From Hortaea werneckii (taxonomy: Eukaryota > Ascomycota > Dothideomycetes > Mycosphaerellales > Teratosphaeriaceae), in assembly GCA_037044905.1 (NCBI GenBank), contig JBAOKB010000144.1, positions 2,046,001-2,110,000 of the forward strand: 64,000 nt of DNA. Reading direction: 5' to 3'. The notes beneath the pieces were generated by a model, which worked only from the letters and a program-made list of their open reading frames with translations, made no database searches and was not told where the DNA came from. This document shows, piece after piece, positions 20,250 through 30,303 of the stretch (the stretch's first letter is position 1; each line of letters begins with the position of its first letter). The position numbers were made by a program, and so were the translations under genes.

Positions 20250-21534
20250 ATGCACATCGATCGCAAGCCAATGGCGCGCAACCAGAGGTTAGTACTCACC
20301 AATCTTTATATCATACCATAAATCTGTATTCACAATACCATCAGTTTTACTGGGAATGAGATATGCTGTTGCGCCTAACACCTGGGCCAAGGCTGGGTGT
20401 GCGAAACACAGGTGAGTGCATTCTGAAGGCTTTCTTATTAAATGTTATTCCTTTGGTATCCCTTGGAGCCAGGCCAAGTTAGGCAAGGGCTTGGTAGACC
20501 GTTCCGTGAAGGGACTCGGTCAGACCTTTTCTTCTATTTAGGTACGCAAACTTCGCCTCTTACGCTAAAGCTTGGTCGGTATGCATGGCAGTGACTGCCA
20601 GTATGAAGGCCGAAGACATGGAAGGTAGGTGTACGCCGAAACCTGGATGTCACACTCGTTTCCTAGATCTAGCTCTTTCAATCTCCGCCTCGTTGAGCCT
20701 TGGCATCTTTCGCCGGTGCTATATTTCATGGGCACTTTTCTTGCTTTGGCTTCGATTTACAGAGCGACCTTGACCAATCATGGCCCTTACGAAAATTATG
20801 GCACTCGAAACTACAAGAATCGTTAATGCTTTCGGACAGCGAGTCGCGAGCACCGCGGGCGCTTTCAGTATCTTCATGTCCCTCCCCTAAACTACTAGGA
20901 CTCCATTTTCAAACATGCTGTACCCGTTGCATGAGGTTTATTCTAGCTGCCATGAGGCTGCAGACGGTGATTACTGCGGGCAGCGAGGCAAGTAGGTTGG
21001 CAAGATATCAAGTATTGACTCCTTCAAAGCGCGGTTTGGAATCCCATTGCCGCCAGCTTTCATCAATGGAAAGGAATCAATGGCACACGTGATCCAATGC
21101 TGAGATGGTTCCTGAATCAAGCCGGCAATCTGCAACAATGGCTTTGAGAGACAATAACATCATGCGGGGCTGTCTTGGAATAGTCTGCTGTGAGATTAGA
21201 GGAGATAGGGTTTGGAATGGCCATTGAGCCTTGTATTGTAGTTGTATTGATCGTAAAGGGGACAATCTTATCTATGAAACTAGCAAGAGGTATTCATCAC
21301 GTCATGACGCGTGGAAATGGTCTATAACTCTGGTCTTTACCTTGACTCGTACTGCCGAAGAGTGAACGCGATATTGGAGTCCCAGCGCGCGATGGTCCGT
21401 GCGAGACGCAGTTTCCGACGTGAAGCCCTTTGGATACTTACAACTCCTTCCGCCACGCTTGCCACTGCATTTTTCATTAAGACATTGGAACTTACTAGTT
21501 GGCCCAATCGAGGAAGCTCCTATCTGATACCACC
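20250..21534. other. intergenic between SNU66 and EAF3
   Basis: About 1.3 kb, tandem orientation. The ORFs here are short and show no motif. It contains the SNU66 3' flank and the EAF3 promoter. Nothing further is seen. Confidence 0.35.
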
Positions 21535-23010
21535 ATGGCTCCATCAACATCTTCGCAACCAATGTATCAAAAGGATGAGCGGGTCCTTTGCTTTCACCAT
21601 GAGCTGCTATACGAAGCCAAGGTCCTGGACCACAAAATGAAAGACCCCAATGACAAGAAGGATGGCTACTCTTATCGCGTTCACTACAAGGGCTGGAAGA
21701 ACACGTATGTTTCTCTTCTCTGTTCAAATCCCTTGGAAATGCTTGCCCTCCCACTTCGCCAGGCCTCATTCCTCCCCTCATAAGCGGTCAAGCGTCGCGA
21801 TGATCGCACGCAGATCATCTAATTAAAATCAGCATGCTGCTTTTGTTGGGCGCTGAGCATTCTCTGGATTGCTGCACGCGATCCACGCAATTTAGGCTGT
21901 GGCATACCCGTGGCCCTCAAACATCACGCTGACCAGTTTCGCACTCGCAGATGGGACGACTGGGTTCCGCAAGAACGCCTCCGCAAGTTCACGGACGAGA
22001 ACAAGGAGCTCGCTTCGAACCTGAAAAAGGACATGGATGCCCAAAGACGAGCGACTACCGGAAAGCCATTACCCGCTTCCACCAAAAAGCGGGTGTATGG
22101 TTCTGACGCCGCAGGTTCGTCAGCACGAGGCAGCGAAGATCGCAGCTCCGTGGCACCGCAACCACCGAAAGGCACAAAGCGTGGCCGAAATGAGATCGAA
22201 GGCATCGACAAGGTGCGTTTACTATGTTCTGTTCCTGCCCCTGTCAGAGGTGTCGTTGCTGTTTGCCGCTCGTTCTTTGGTCATCGGCGCCAACAGTCAG
22301 GCCTTGTGCGAACCTAATGTCCAAGAATCGCGAAGGCTCTACCTCGGGCTGGTCTGCTAAAGAACTCCGCAACTGACAATTCTTGATGTAATACAGGAAG
22401 AAGACTTTATCCGTAGACCTGCAGTCCGGATAGTAATCCCAGAAAGCCTCAAGACCATCCTCGTCGACGATTGGGAGAAGGTCACGAAGGATTCCAAGCT
22501 CGCCCCAGTCCCCTCTCAGACTCCAATCTCACAATTTCTGAACGACTACCAAAACTACGAGGGCCAGTACCGCCGGCCAGGTTCAGCCGACGCAGACATA
22601 CTTGAAGAAGTCATCGCTGGCATCAAAGAGTACTTCAACAAGTCGCTAGGGCGCATCTTGCTGTACCGCTTCGAGCGTCAGCAGTTCTACGAGGTCCACA
22701 AGCAAATAGAATCGGGTCACGGCGAGCATGCGGGAAAGTCACTGTGTGACATGTACGGGTGTGAGCATTTGCTACGATTGTTTGGTAAGCAAAGCCAACC
22801 GCAGCCTGCCTGGACCATGCTAACTGGGAGATAGTCTCCATGCCAGATCTCATCGCGCATACGAACATGGACCAACAGTCTGTGAGCCGTCTGCGTGAGG
22901 AGCTGTCGAAGATGACGCAGTTCTTAGGCAAACGTGTGGACAAGTACATCTCAAATCCATATGAGCATCCAGGACAGGATTACTCCGACGGAGTTAAAAC
23001 TGGTGCTTGA
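21535..23010 (+). CDS. EAF3: Eaf3/MRG15 chromodomain protein (NuA4, Rpd3S)
   Basis: Four exons, 21535-21704, 21951-22212, 22397-22784 and 22835-23010, give 331 aa with agreeing phases. The N-terminal chromo barrel (about residues 10-75: DERVLCFHHELLYEAKV, YRVHYKGWKNTWDDWVP) binds methylated H3K36 in the family. A Ser/Pro/Lys-rich linker with basic KKR and KRGR patches follows. The C-terminal MRG domain (FIRRPAVRIVIPESLK, YEGQYRRP, FNKSLGRILLYRFER, MYGCEHLLRLF, LSKMTQFLGKR) mediates complex assembly. Orthologues act in NuA4 acetyltransferase and Rpd3S deacetylase. The first intron is long for this window at 246 nt. The gene converges on the 23254-25362 gene. Confidence 0.95.
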
Positions 23011-23253
23011 GAAGGGTTAATGTTCAGGTGTGCTTCTGGCATCTAGTGATAGCATAGCGCGGGCGTACGGTTGTCTCAGGGTTGCTTGAATTGTCTACCT
23101 CAAAGCTTTAGAGTGGATGGAACGGAGTCTCTCAGAAAGCAGATTTATTTTCAAGAATGGGACCGATACTCCTTGAGTAGCTTAATTCAATGAGAACTTG
23201 TCAGAGATTCCTGGCAAGCGCTCTTCCTTTGCTCGCGCGTAAGCCGCCCCCTT

Positions 23254-25362
23254 CTATGCATTAGCCCACAACACATATCGCATCAACAGCCCGTCCTGCT
23301 TCAGCAAGCTCCAGTCTGCCCTCAAACCAAGCGGCCGCTCATCACTTGGCTCATCTTGCAAGACACTCAGCATCTGCTGCAAATCACCCTTATGCTTATC
23401 TGCCAGGTTCAACATGCATGTCTCGCAGAGGGACAAACCACATCCCTGGCACTCATGGCCCAACAAGTCGACCGAGCTGGCTGCTTCGCACTCGTAGCTG
23501 GCTAACGAAGGGCACACAGAACACCATCGATCCTGCTGCCTCAACGCTCCGGAGAAAAGAGAACTAATCGCACCTTCCACGTCCATCGTCTCAGGATTCA
23601 AGCCGGAGATAAGTCGCATTTTGTGGCTTTCGCACATGATGATCAGGAGACGTCGCATAGTACAGGCAGTGCAAGCACGCGTGGGCTCGACTCCGTCCCC
23701 TCTATGTCCGCCACCAACCTCGTCGTAGCCGCGTCCATCTCGCCACTCGATGACGTCGTATTCTTTAGCCTCCAGGCCGATGATCTGGAAGCTGGTGTGC
23801 TCACAGAAACTGCAAGACATGCTGCCAGAGGCATCCTCGGCATTGAACTGAATTGGGTGACTGAACCTAGATACTATTGTCTTCAGTGCGCCGCCCGAGG
23901 TATGCCTGGAGTCTTCCGTTGTGCCATTCTTTTGATGCTTGACGGCGGCGTAGTAGTCCTCGGCCGGCTTACCAACTGCTCTCCTCTTTCTCGGCGTGGC
24001 AGCTGTGCGTGTCTTGATGCTCTGCTGATGCGGCGCAGCCGAAACCTGGCCCGCTTTCTCCGAAAGACATTTGTTGCCAGTCCGCTTACACTCCGTGCAG
24101 TCTTCGGCGGCAGCGCTGGAGGCGAGAGAGCAGCCTTTACCCTCGCTTCTACAAGTGTAGCATTCCCCACTCGTCTTCGTTGATGTCTTTTTCGGCAGAG
24201 GGTCCTTCTTGTAATCACGATCGTACCTTATTCGTTGGATGATGTACTCTTTCCTTGGGGCGGCTTCGCAATCATAACCCTCACTGGTACAGTCTTCGCA
24301 CGGTCCAGTGTGGTCTGAAGTATAGGCAAAGGAACAAATTTGCTTTTTCCGCTTGCAGCGCTCGCAGCTAAGCTTTCGTGGCGGTGGCAATATCAGATCG
24401 CAATGATGGTCATCTTCGTAACATGTATAGCATGGCCAACCTCTTTCATCGTCGAGTAGTGGACAGCGGATGTTAAGAGCAAGACAACCCCAACAGCCAC
24501 GCGCCGAAGGATGGCCTATGAGACTGGCGGGAAAGGAGGGATCGCTCGTGAGTTCGTCTTTCAATCGCTTACCTGCGTCGTGGTGGACGAATTTGTCTCT
24601 ACCGCAGTCTCGAAGTCGTCGGCCCCTTGCAAAGTCTTGAGGCTTCTGCCCGGTCGCAGCTGACAAGCGCTTCACATGACTGCGGAAGGCTGACTTGCCC
24701 GCATCTGAGCTAAAGTGAAGCTTCACCTGCAACTCCCTGACTGTAGAGAGGAGTGCCGTTTCGGTATTTTCTTGATCTTCCTTCCGCCCAAGTGAGACAT
24801 TCTCATCGCCTCCGGAATACGTACGCGGCCGACGTCTCCATATTCTCGCCCTGCGCCGGCGGATTTCTTCAATGGGATCATAATCTCCCGTCTCATCGTG
24901 GTCAATCCATGTGCTCATGAAACCCGCTCTGGATGTCTGTGGTCTTAACTTCCTCTTCTGAACTTGAGTTTCATCGACATAGTCGTCTGTGGGATCGATG
25001 CCGCCGGAAGACAGATCTTGCACATGAGCTTCGTCCTGTCCGGTGTCCATATTGTAGGTGTCGACCGTCTGGTCCAGGAGAAGGTCATGATTGTCCATGA
25101 TCGATGTGTGTGACTGTGATATCTCGGAAGCGGTGGCAGACTTCAGAGCCACGTCTTGTGAAGAGCTGTGAGGTGAGAAGGCAGGCGCGACATCTGAAGA
25201 GGCCGGAATTTCATTCGGTATCAGTGAGCTTGTAGTATCCTCGAAGAGGTCTTTTCCAGGAGGCCAAGGGTCCTCACTACCAGTCCAGCCTATGATTGTT
25301 TTGGTCTCGGTTTCTATTTCTGAGTCTTGCCACTTCAGATCGAGGCGGTGGTTGGTGGTCAT
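23254..25362 (-). CDS. triple Zn2Cys6-cluster protein, C-terminal Cys-rich region
   Basis: An intronless 702-aa frame starting at 25362. The first ~280 residues are acidic and disordered, with an Arg-rich stretch at about 168-180 (RRRRARIWRRRPR). Three successive six-Cys motifs follow: C290/293/300-C311/314/321, C333/336/343-C355/358/365 and C401/404/411-C422/425/432. Each is C-x2-C-x6-C-x10or11-C-x2-C-x6-C, the exact form of a fungal Zn2Cys6 binuclear cluster. The middle one has the basic loop (CERCKRKKQIC) of DNA-binding clusters. A basic TPRKRRA patch lies near 456-461. The C-terminal third has more CxxC pairs (517/520, 564/567, 614/617, 638/641, 646/649). A nuclear DNA-binding or regulatory role is inference. 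I know of no characterised protein with this layout. Confidence 0.85.
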   Translation of the reverse strand: MTTNHRLDLKWQDSEIETETKTIIGWTGSEDPWPPGKDLFEDTTSSLIPNEIPASSDVAPAFSPHSSSQDVALKSATASEISQSHTSIMDNHDLLLDQTVDTYNMDTGQDEAHVQDLSSGGIDPTDDYVDETQVQKRKLRPQTSRAGFMSTWIDHDETGDYDPIEEIRRRRARIWRRRPRTYSGGDENVSLGRKEDQENTETALLSTVRELQVKLHFSSDAGKSAFRSHVKRLSAATGQKPQDFARGRRLRDCGRDKFVHHDAGKRLKDELTSDPSFPASLIGHPSARGCWGCLALNIRCPLLDDERGWPCYTCYEDDHHCDLILPPPRKLSCERCKRKKQICSFAYTSDHTGPCEDCTSEGYDCEAAPRKEYIIQRIRYDRDYKKDPLPKKTSTKTSGECYTCRSEGKGCSLASSAAAEDCTECKRTGNKCLSEKAGQVSAAPHQQSIKTRTAATPRKRRAVGKPAEDYYAAVKHQKNGTTEDSRHTSGGALKTIVSRFSHPIQFNAEDASGSMSCSFCEHTSFQIIGLEAKEYDVIEWRDGRGYDEVGGGHRGDGVEPTRACTACTMRRLLIIMCESHKMRLISGLNPETMDVEGAISSLFSGALRQQDRWCSVCPSLASYECEAASSVDLLGHECQGCGLSLCETCMLNLADKHKGDLQQMLSVLQDEPSDERPLGLRADWSLLKQDGLLMRYVLWANA

Positions 25363-26029
25363 GATTTATTTGGGTCCTGCGTTGACTCTTGCATTTCGCC
25401 AGGCTTGTCTTACAATAGACTTAGAAAGAGCTGATTGAACAAGACATTGAAAAAGGAAGAGGGTAGAGGAAACTGGCTTCGGAAAGAGGTAGATGAAGAT
25501 GAAGATGGATTTGGTCTATACACTTGTCATTGCTTTGTGACGCCAGTCCATCCCATGCTGGAACTTCATATGCTACCTTTTGACATGTTGGAAGAGACTA
25601 AGATTCTCGGTTCCCTTCCGAGTAAAGTAATGCATGTACGCAGACTCTATCAGATGACATTGCGTGCTTTCTGCCCGGTCCAGGCTCGTGGTTTGACCGC
25701 GATGTAGCTCGGGCAGATGGTCATGCACGGTATCACCTGGCATCTGGCATGACAGTGGTATCACTCTGGAAAACTTTCTATGATCGCTGATATCGGATAG
25801 AGAGAGGTATGCCGTGGGTGTGTACAGTACATAGTAGGTTCAAAGTGCGTGTTTGCCGATGTCAGGGCGGCAGAAGAGCTAACCCGAGGTGCACGGCCCA
25901 AACACACAAGCGAAAAGCTCCTGTCATTTGTACTGCTGAAAAGACTTCCTGTTCTTCAGCACTACACTTTTACGTACACATCTTTCGCCAGACACCTTAT
26001 CTGTCTGCTTTCACAACCATGCGAGCTCC
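25363..26029. promoter_or_regulatory. divergent promoter region, triple-cluster gene (-) and phosphatase (+)
   Basis: About 670 nt between two divergently transcribed genes. No coding sequence is supported. No clear TATA or known operator is seen. Confidence 0.35.
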
Positions 26030-27145
26030 ATGAAGCTCTTTCTGGTCCGGCATGGAGAGACCGTCGATAATGTAGCGGGCCTGTACGCCGGCGTTCGCGA
26101 TTCGGCCCTGACCAACCATGGCTTCGACCAAGCACGCCGGCTGGGCGAGTACTTTGATCAGATTGGTGTGAGATTCAGTCACATCTTCTCATCGCCGCTG
26201 TCTCGAGCCTACAAGACAGCGGAAGCCATCCAGACGGCGCAGAAGCCCTCATCTGAGCCCAATGGCGATCCGAAGCGGTCTGTCTGCGGCATTGTTAAGG
26301 TCGAGGCTCTCATGGAGCAAGACTTTGGCTTTTACGAGGGCAAGCCGTACTATGCCAAGACTGATCCAAGGCGCAGCGGAAGAGATGCACATCATGAGAA
26401 GCATAAGAATGACCCTGGCTTCGTGGACATCGAGAGCAAGGATGCCATCGCTAGGCGGGCAGATGTCTTCTTAGATGAGCACCTTGTCCCATTGCTACGT
26501 GACAATGAGGAAGACGATAAGCTCGTGGTCGCTGTTGTGTCTCATGGCATGCTGCTCATGCATCTTTGGCGGCGGCTGCTCCTTCGCTTGCCACGGAAGA
26601 GCTTGACCATTGCGCCTGAGGTGACGGAAGCAAGGGGCAGCGTCGTTCTAGAGCATTTAGGAGGCTGGGGAAATACCGGCTATCTTGAACTGTCCTTGAC
26701 TAAAGAGGCAAGAGACGTTACCATCGAGCCTGCTGATACCAAGCCACGGCATCATGGACAAGGCCCTCCACATGCTCCACCTGGGCCAAGTCCACCTACC
26801 CGCGGTGCTCAAGCTGAGGACACTCAAGCGAAAGGCGCTCTATCTACAGACACTAGCACAGGCGACGCTGTCGCACCGCCTACTCCTGTGCCTCCACCAG
26901 CCGAGGTTGGCGAAGCTGAAGCAAAGGCAGAGGCTACACCGCAGACATCTATGGAGCTTGGTCCCGGGAAAGACGCATCCGAGACGCCCATCTTTCACGG
27001 TTGGTCTACAACGATCCTTGCCATTGACAGCAAGCAGCATCTCGGTGGCCTGAAAAGGCAGAGGGGCGGCATTGGCAGTCTGGCCCACGACGAAGGACAG
27101 AAGAAGCTCGATAGCTTCTTTCGAAAGCGTCAAAAGACGGACTGA
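26030..27145 (+). CDS. histidine phosphatase (phosphoglycerate-mutase-like) with C-terminal PIP-box-like motif
   Basis: A single-exon 371-aa frame. The N-terminal ~225 residues form a histidine-phosphatase domain: LFLVRHGET (catalytic His with RHG), the SSPLSRAYKTAEAI arginine motif, the acid region ALMEQDFGFYEG, and VAVVSHGML with the second catalytic His. A Pro/Ala/Thr/Glu-rich linker of about 100 residues follows. The extreme C-terminus (residues 357-364) reads QKKLDSFF, which fits the PCNA-interacting PIP-box consensus Qxx[hydrophobic]xx[aromatic][aromatic]. It is followed at once by basic RKRQK. The catalytic domain is certain and the substrate unknown. The PIP box implies nuclear work near replication or repair, which is inference. 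Confidence 0.85.
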   Translation: MKLFLVRHGETVDNVAGLYAGVRDSALTNHGFDQARRLGEYFDQIGVRFSHIFSSPLSRAYKTAEAIQTAQKPSSEPNGDPKRSVCGIVKVEALMEQDFGFYEGKPYYAKTDPRRSGRDAHHEKHKNDPGFVDIESKDAIARRADVFLDEHLVPLLRDNEEDDKLVVAVVSHGMLLMHLWRRLLLRLPRKSLTIAPEVTEARGSVVLEHLGGWGNTGYLELSLTKEARDVTIEPADTKPRHHGQGPPHAPPGPSPPTRGAQAEDTQAKGALSTDTSTGDAVAPPTPVPPPAEVGEAEAKAEATPQTSMELGPGKDASETPIFHGWSTTILAIDSKQHLGGLKRQRGGIGSLAHDEGQKKLDSFFRKRQKTD

Positions 27146-29938
27146 ACGCTGTCTAGCTCAATCTGCTGCTGCGATCTTCGTCACAGATTCTACTAAGGGT
27201 ACGTTGCCACTGTCTTTCTTAATTCGAATTTACTGCCCTAATGATGATATCGCAATAACTCACAGACCTGTACCGAACCCACATGTGGATTCATTATTGT
27301 TGTCCAACTGCTGTCTGATTCCTCGCTCTCTTCTTTCTACTGCAAACTCGTTTGCCATGAAGAGCGTATGCTAACCGGATTCACATAGATCGCGAGCTAT
27401 CGAGAAGATGATTCAGCAGACGCTTGTCACATGCGCACACTAGTTATCTCAACCTCGGAATGAAAATGGTTGGCTTCGACTGCTGTAGCATGTCGGCTTG
27501 GGAATGAGCGTATATCGCATTATCGACGAATCACAGATAGCTACCAAAATCAGATTGGTTCTCGCATGAGATGACCCTCAGCCACCGCTTGCTCCCTTCC
27601 ATTTTTCATTTGCCGTGTGTCATGCAAGATCATATGTTTTCGAGCGACAGGCAATCGTCAATTATACCCTGTGCAGCCGCGCGCTGGCTCTATCTCGTCG
27701 TCTTCTTGGGATAGGAGTCTACAGATACGATAGCGATAGCCGCATTCTGCGCTCAAGCGAATGGATTACTACTGACCGATCTTGCCAAATTACTGATGGG
27801 CACGACTCAGACGTCGCAAAGCTTGGCGAATGGTTTCGGGAGCTGTCGTAACCTTCTAGCCGAGTGGGCAGGACGCGCCATGTGGTTGTGGCTGGATCTG
27901 TGACGAAAGCTTCGTACAGTAGGAGAGTTTTCCTCCCACTTTTACGTACGTCGGTCTTGAAGGGCTGGTGCCAAACGCAAGGCCAGGCCGAGTCAGATCG
28001 CGCTGCTGGGGCCGTGCTAGTGGTCTTGCGAAAGGATCATGCCGCCGGCTGGTGGTTACATAGTAGGAACTCAACAGACAAGTACCGCGCACAGGGCAGA
28101 GCATGTACAAGCTTCGCTTAAAGCGCTAGGGCTCCAGAGCCAAGCCGGCCGTATCTAATCGGCTTGGGACCATGGCGCCCTGCAGCCTTTGCTGTAGGAT
28201 TCTCTGGCATCGGTTAACATTCGGTCCGCCGAGGCTGGTTTCCGTCCAAGCAGGTTTCACCCCGTTGCCCGGGATCCAGTCTCGAACCGGTAATAGCACG
28301 GTGGGCGGGGGATTCATTAGACTTTTGGGTGTCGCCGTTTTCAACTGCGCAACCGTCAGCGCGCCGTCAGATGAGCCCCGCCTAGAGTGAGGGCTCCTGA
28401 CATATGCTGATGAAGTTATATTCCTGTTTCTGGACATTTGGGAGACTCATCATTCCAAGGCGTTCGGTATCTTGCGACTTGCTCACACCTAGATCTGATA
28501 CGGACACTTCAGCGTATGACGATAAAGTCAATGTGGATGGCCCCTAGCTGGGCCCATCTAACGGCGCACTGAGGGTTGTGCAAGTGACACGAACGTGCTA
28601 CTCCGGACAGAGTGGGTCCGGCATCCACTCCAGGAAAAGCAAAGCCCAAGTCTCCTGCATAATTAGGCGGTAAGTTCGGGGTAGATAGACTTGGCGCTGT
28701 CAGCGATGAGGAGTCGAGATGGCTGGCATGCGCCACGATCGGACGGGCGCACTGAGTTCGGAACTGACGACAGCTTCCTAGATATGCTTTTCGTCGCCCC
28801 TGCAAGCGGGCATCGACGAAGCTTCGCGCGAAACGTGATCACAGGATTCCCATCTGCGTGGATGAGAGGGACAGCGAAGCAGCGGGCGAATGGAGGAGAC
28901 AGCCTCGCCAATTACGAATTTTTGATAGGCTAAAGGCCGACTTGTGGATAGGGATTGGATGTGGGAGAGAAGGTGAGATTGCGATTGGTCTGCCACCTTG
29001 ATACAGGCTTGATACAAGTCAAGATCGATTGTGTTTAATGGAGTGATTGCAACAATACATAGTACTTGCCGTATGAGAATGGCTACAGCACACATTGTCC
29101 GCATGTATCAGAGGAACTGTCTCACCATGTGTTCGCCAAGCCAACGGAGATTGGTCTGCCACCGACCAAGCCCAAAGAGCTTATCTTGAGCTGCAGTGAG
29201 CCATCCGTTCCCCGTCGTGTAACTCGACTTTTAACCCAAGCAGACGGGCACTGTGCGGCGATGGCTGTCAGGCATGCATGAGAAAGGAATGCCGGGGGGT
29301 GCTTGGGTGACACGACCTCGCGGACACCCGGCGTGCGACCACTCAGCCAGCGCAAGCACCCATCGAGCATCACTTTACTTTCTCAGATTATGCGTCCGGC
29401 CGTTCAAACAGCCATGACAGCCAAGCCGGTGGGCATCTAACGGGCAGACAGATCTTAATAAACCCAAACGGATCACATTACGGCGTTCACAGTTCATGGC
29501 GAGGTGGACGTTGCTACGCCGTGAGCGACACTCTACAGGTGGCGAGGATGAGAAGGGCATGTCTGATGTACTTCGCAAGGTGGGTGGGTGCGGATACAGA
29601 AGACGGAAACATGCCCTGCACGGCTGTAACCGACGGAGCTGTCTTAGATCTGCCTTGTCGCACGGGAAATTTAAACTCGCTCGAGACTCCACACTGGGAG
29701 GAGCCGCGTTCCCGTCCCTGGCTGATGATGTGAACACCCACACGTACAGTAGCGCCCGCCGCCTCCCGCACATCGGCTCTGTGCACGCACGCGGGCGAGT
29801 TGTATGGGCCAGCGGTAGCGTCAGCGCCACAGATAGTTTTGGAGAAGGCAGTCGTGTTTGAAACCCTTACCCAGCTCTGGGCAGACTGCGGGATTCGCTG
29901 TCGGAGAGGGAAGGCGCCCTCGTCGCGATCTCTTCTCA
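27146..29938. other. 2.8-kb intergenic region upstream of CYC8
   Basis: No supported gene. Many ORFs of 70-150 codons overlap on both strands with no motif. The 15-mer gattggtctgccacc occurs twice (about 28983 and 29150). The right part probably contains the distal CYC8 promoter; a long upstream region is common for regulatory genes. Confidence 0.35.
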
Positions 29939-30010
29939 GCCTTTCCCTCTCTGCTCCTCCCTCCCTCCTCTACCACCGCCTCTCTCTCTTTCTCTGTCTC
30001 TGTCTCTGTC
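29939..30010 (+). promoter_or_regulatory. pyrimidine-rich core-promoter tract of CYC8
   Basis: About 70 nt almost entirely of C and T, including repeated tctctg and ctccct units, stands about 300 nt before the CYC8 ATG. CT-rich tracts next to transcription starts are common in strongly expressed ascomycete genes. Confidence 0.45.
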
Positions 30011-30167
30011 CAGCTTCACGGGGCAGAAGTCCACCGCCAAGCCCTCTGTGAGCGCGACTGTCCATCGCACCTCCTCCCGCCTGGTTGTTCATCCGTTCTT
30101 TCCGTCGCGTGCGTGCTTGTACTTTCCTTTTCTGGCACCTAGCTGGTTGTCGTCGCCGACAAGGTAG

Positions 30168-30235
30168 GTAAGAACCGCGCAGGCTCGCATTGCACCTGCC
30201 CCGTGATTGTTGCATGTGCTGCGCTAACGCTCCAG
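30168..30235 (+). other. CYC8: probable 5'-UTR intron of CYC8
   Basis: A GTAAGA donor at 30168, a GCTAAC branch-like element at 30223-30228 and a CAG acceptor at 30233-30235 define a 68-nt intron, the usual size in this window. It ends 68 nt before the ATG at 30304. The ORF that runs through it upstream of the ATG carries no conserved protein. The intron is not confirmed by any transcript. Confidence 0.5.
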
Positions 30236-30303
30236 CCGGTCCAGCCAGACATCATCGCGTCTCTGCTTGGGCAAGGCAATTGAGGTCGTCTCGGGAAAGC
30301 GCG

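Noticed and set aside
28262..28300. tRNA B-box-like ggttcgagact on the minus strand
   Set aside because: The final CC of the B box is missing and no acceptor-stem pairing or A box was found at the right distance.
28983..29164. Repeated 15-mer gattggtctgccacc
   Set aside because: Only two copies with unrelated flanks; too short to call a repeat family.
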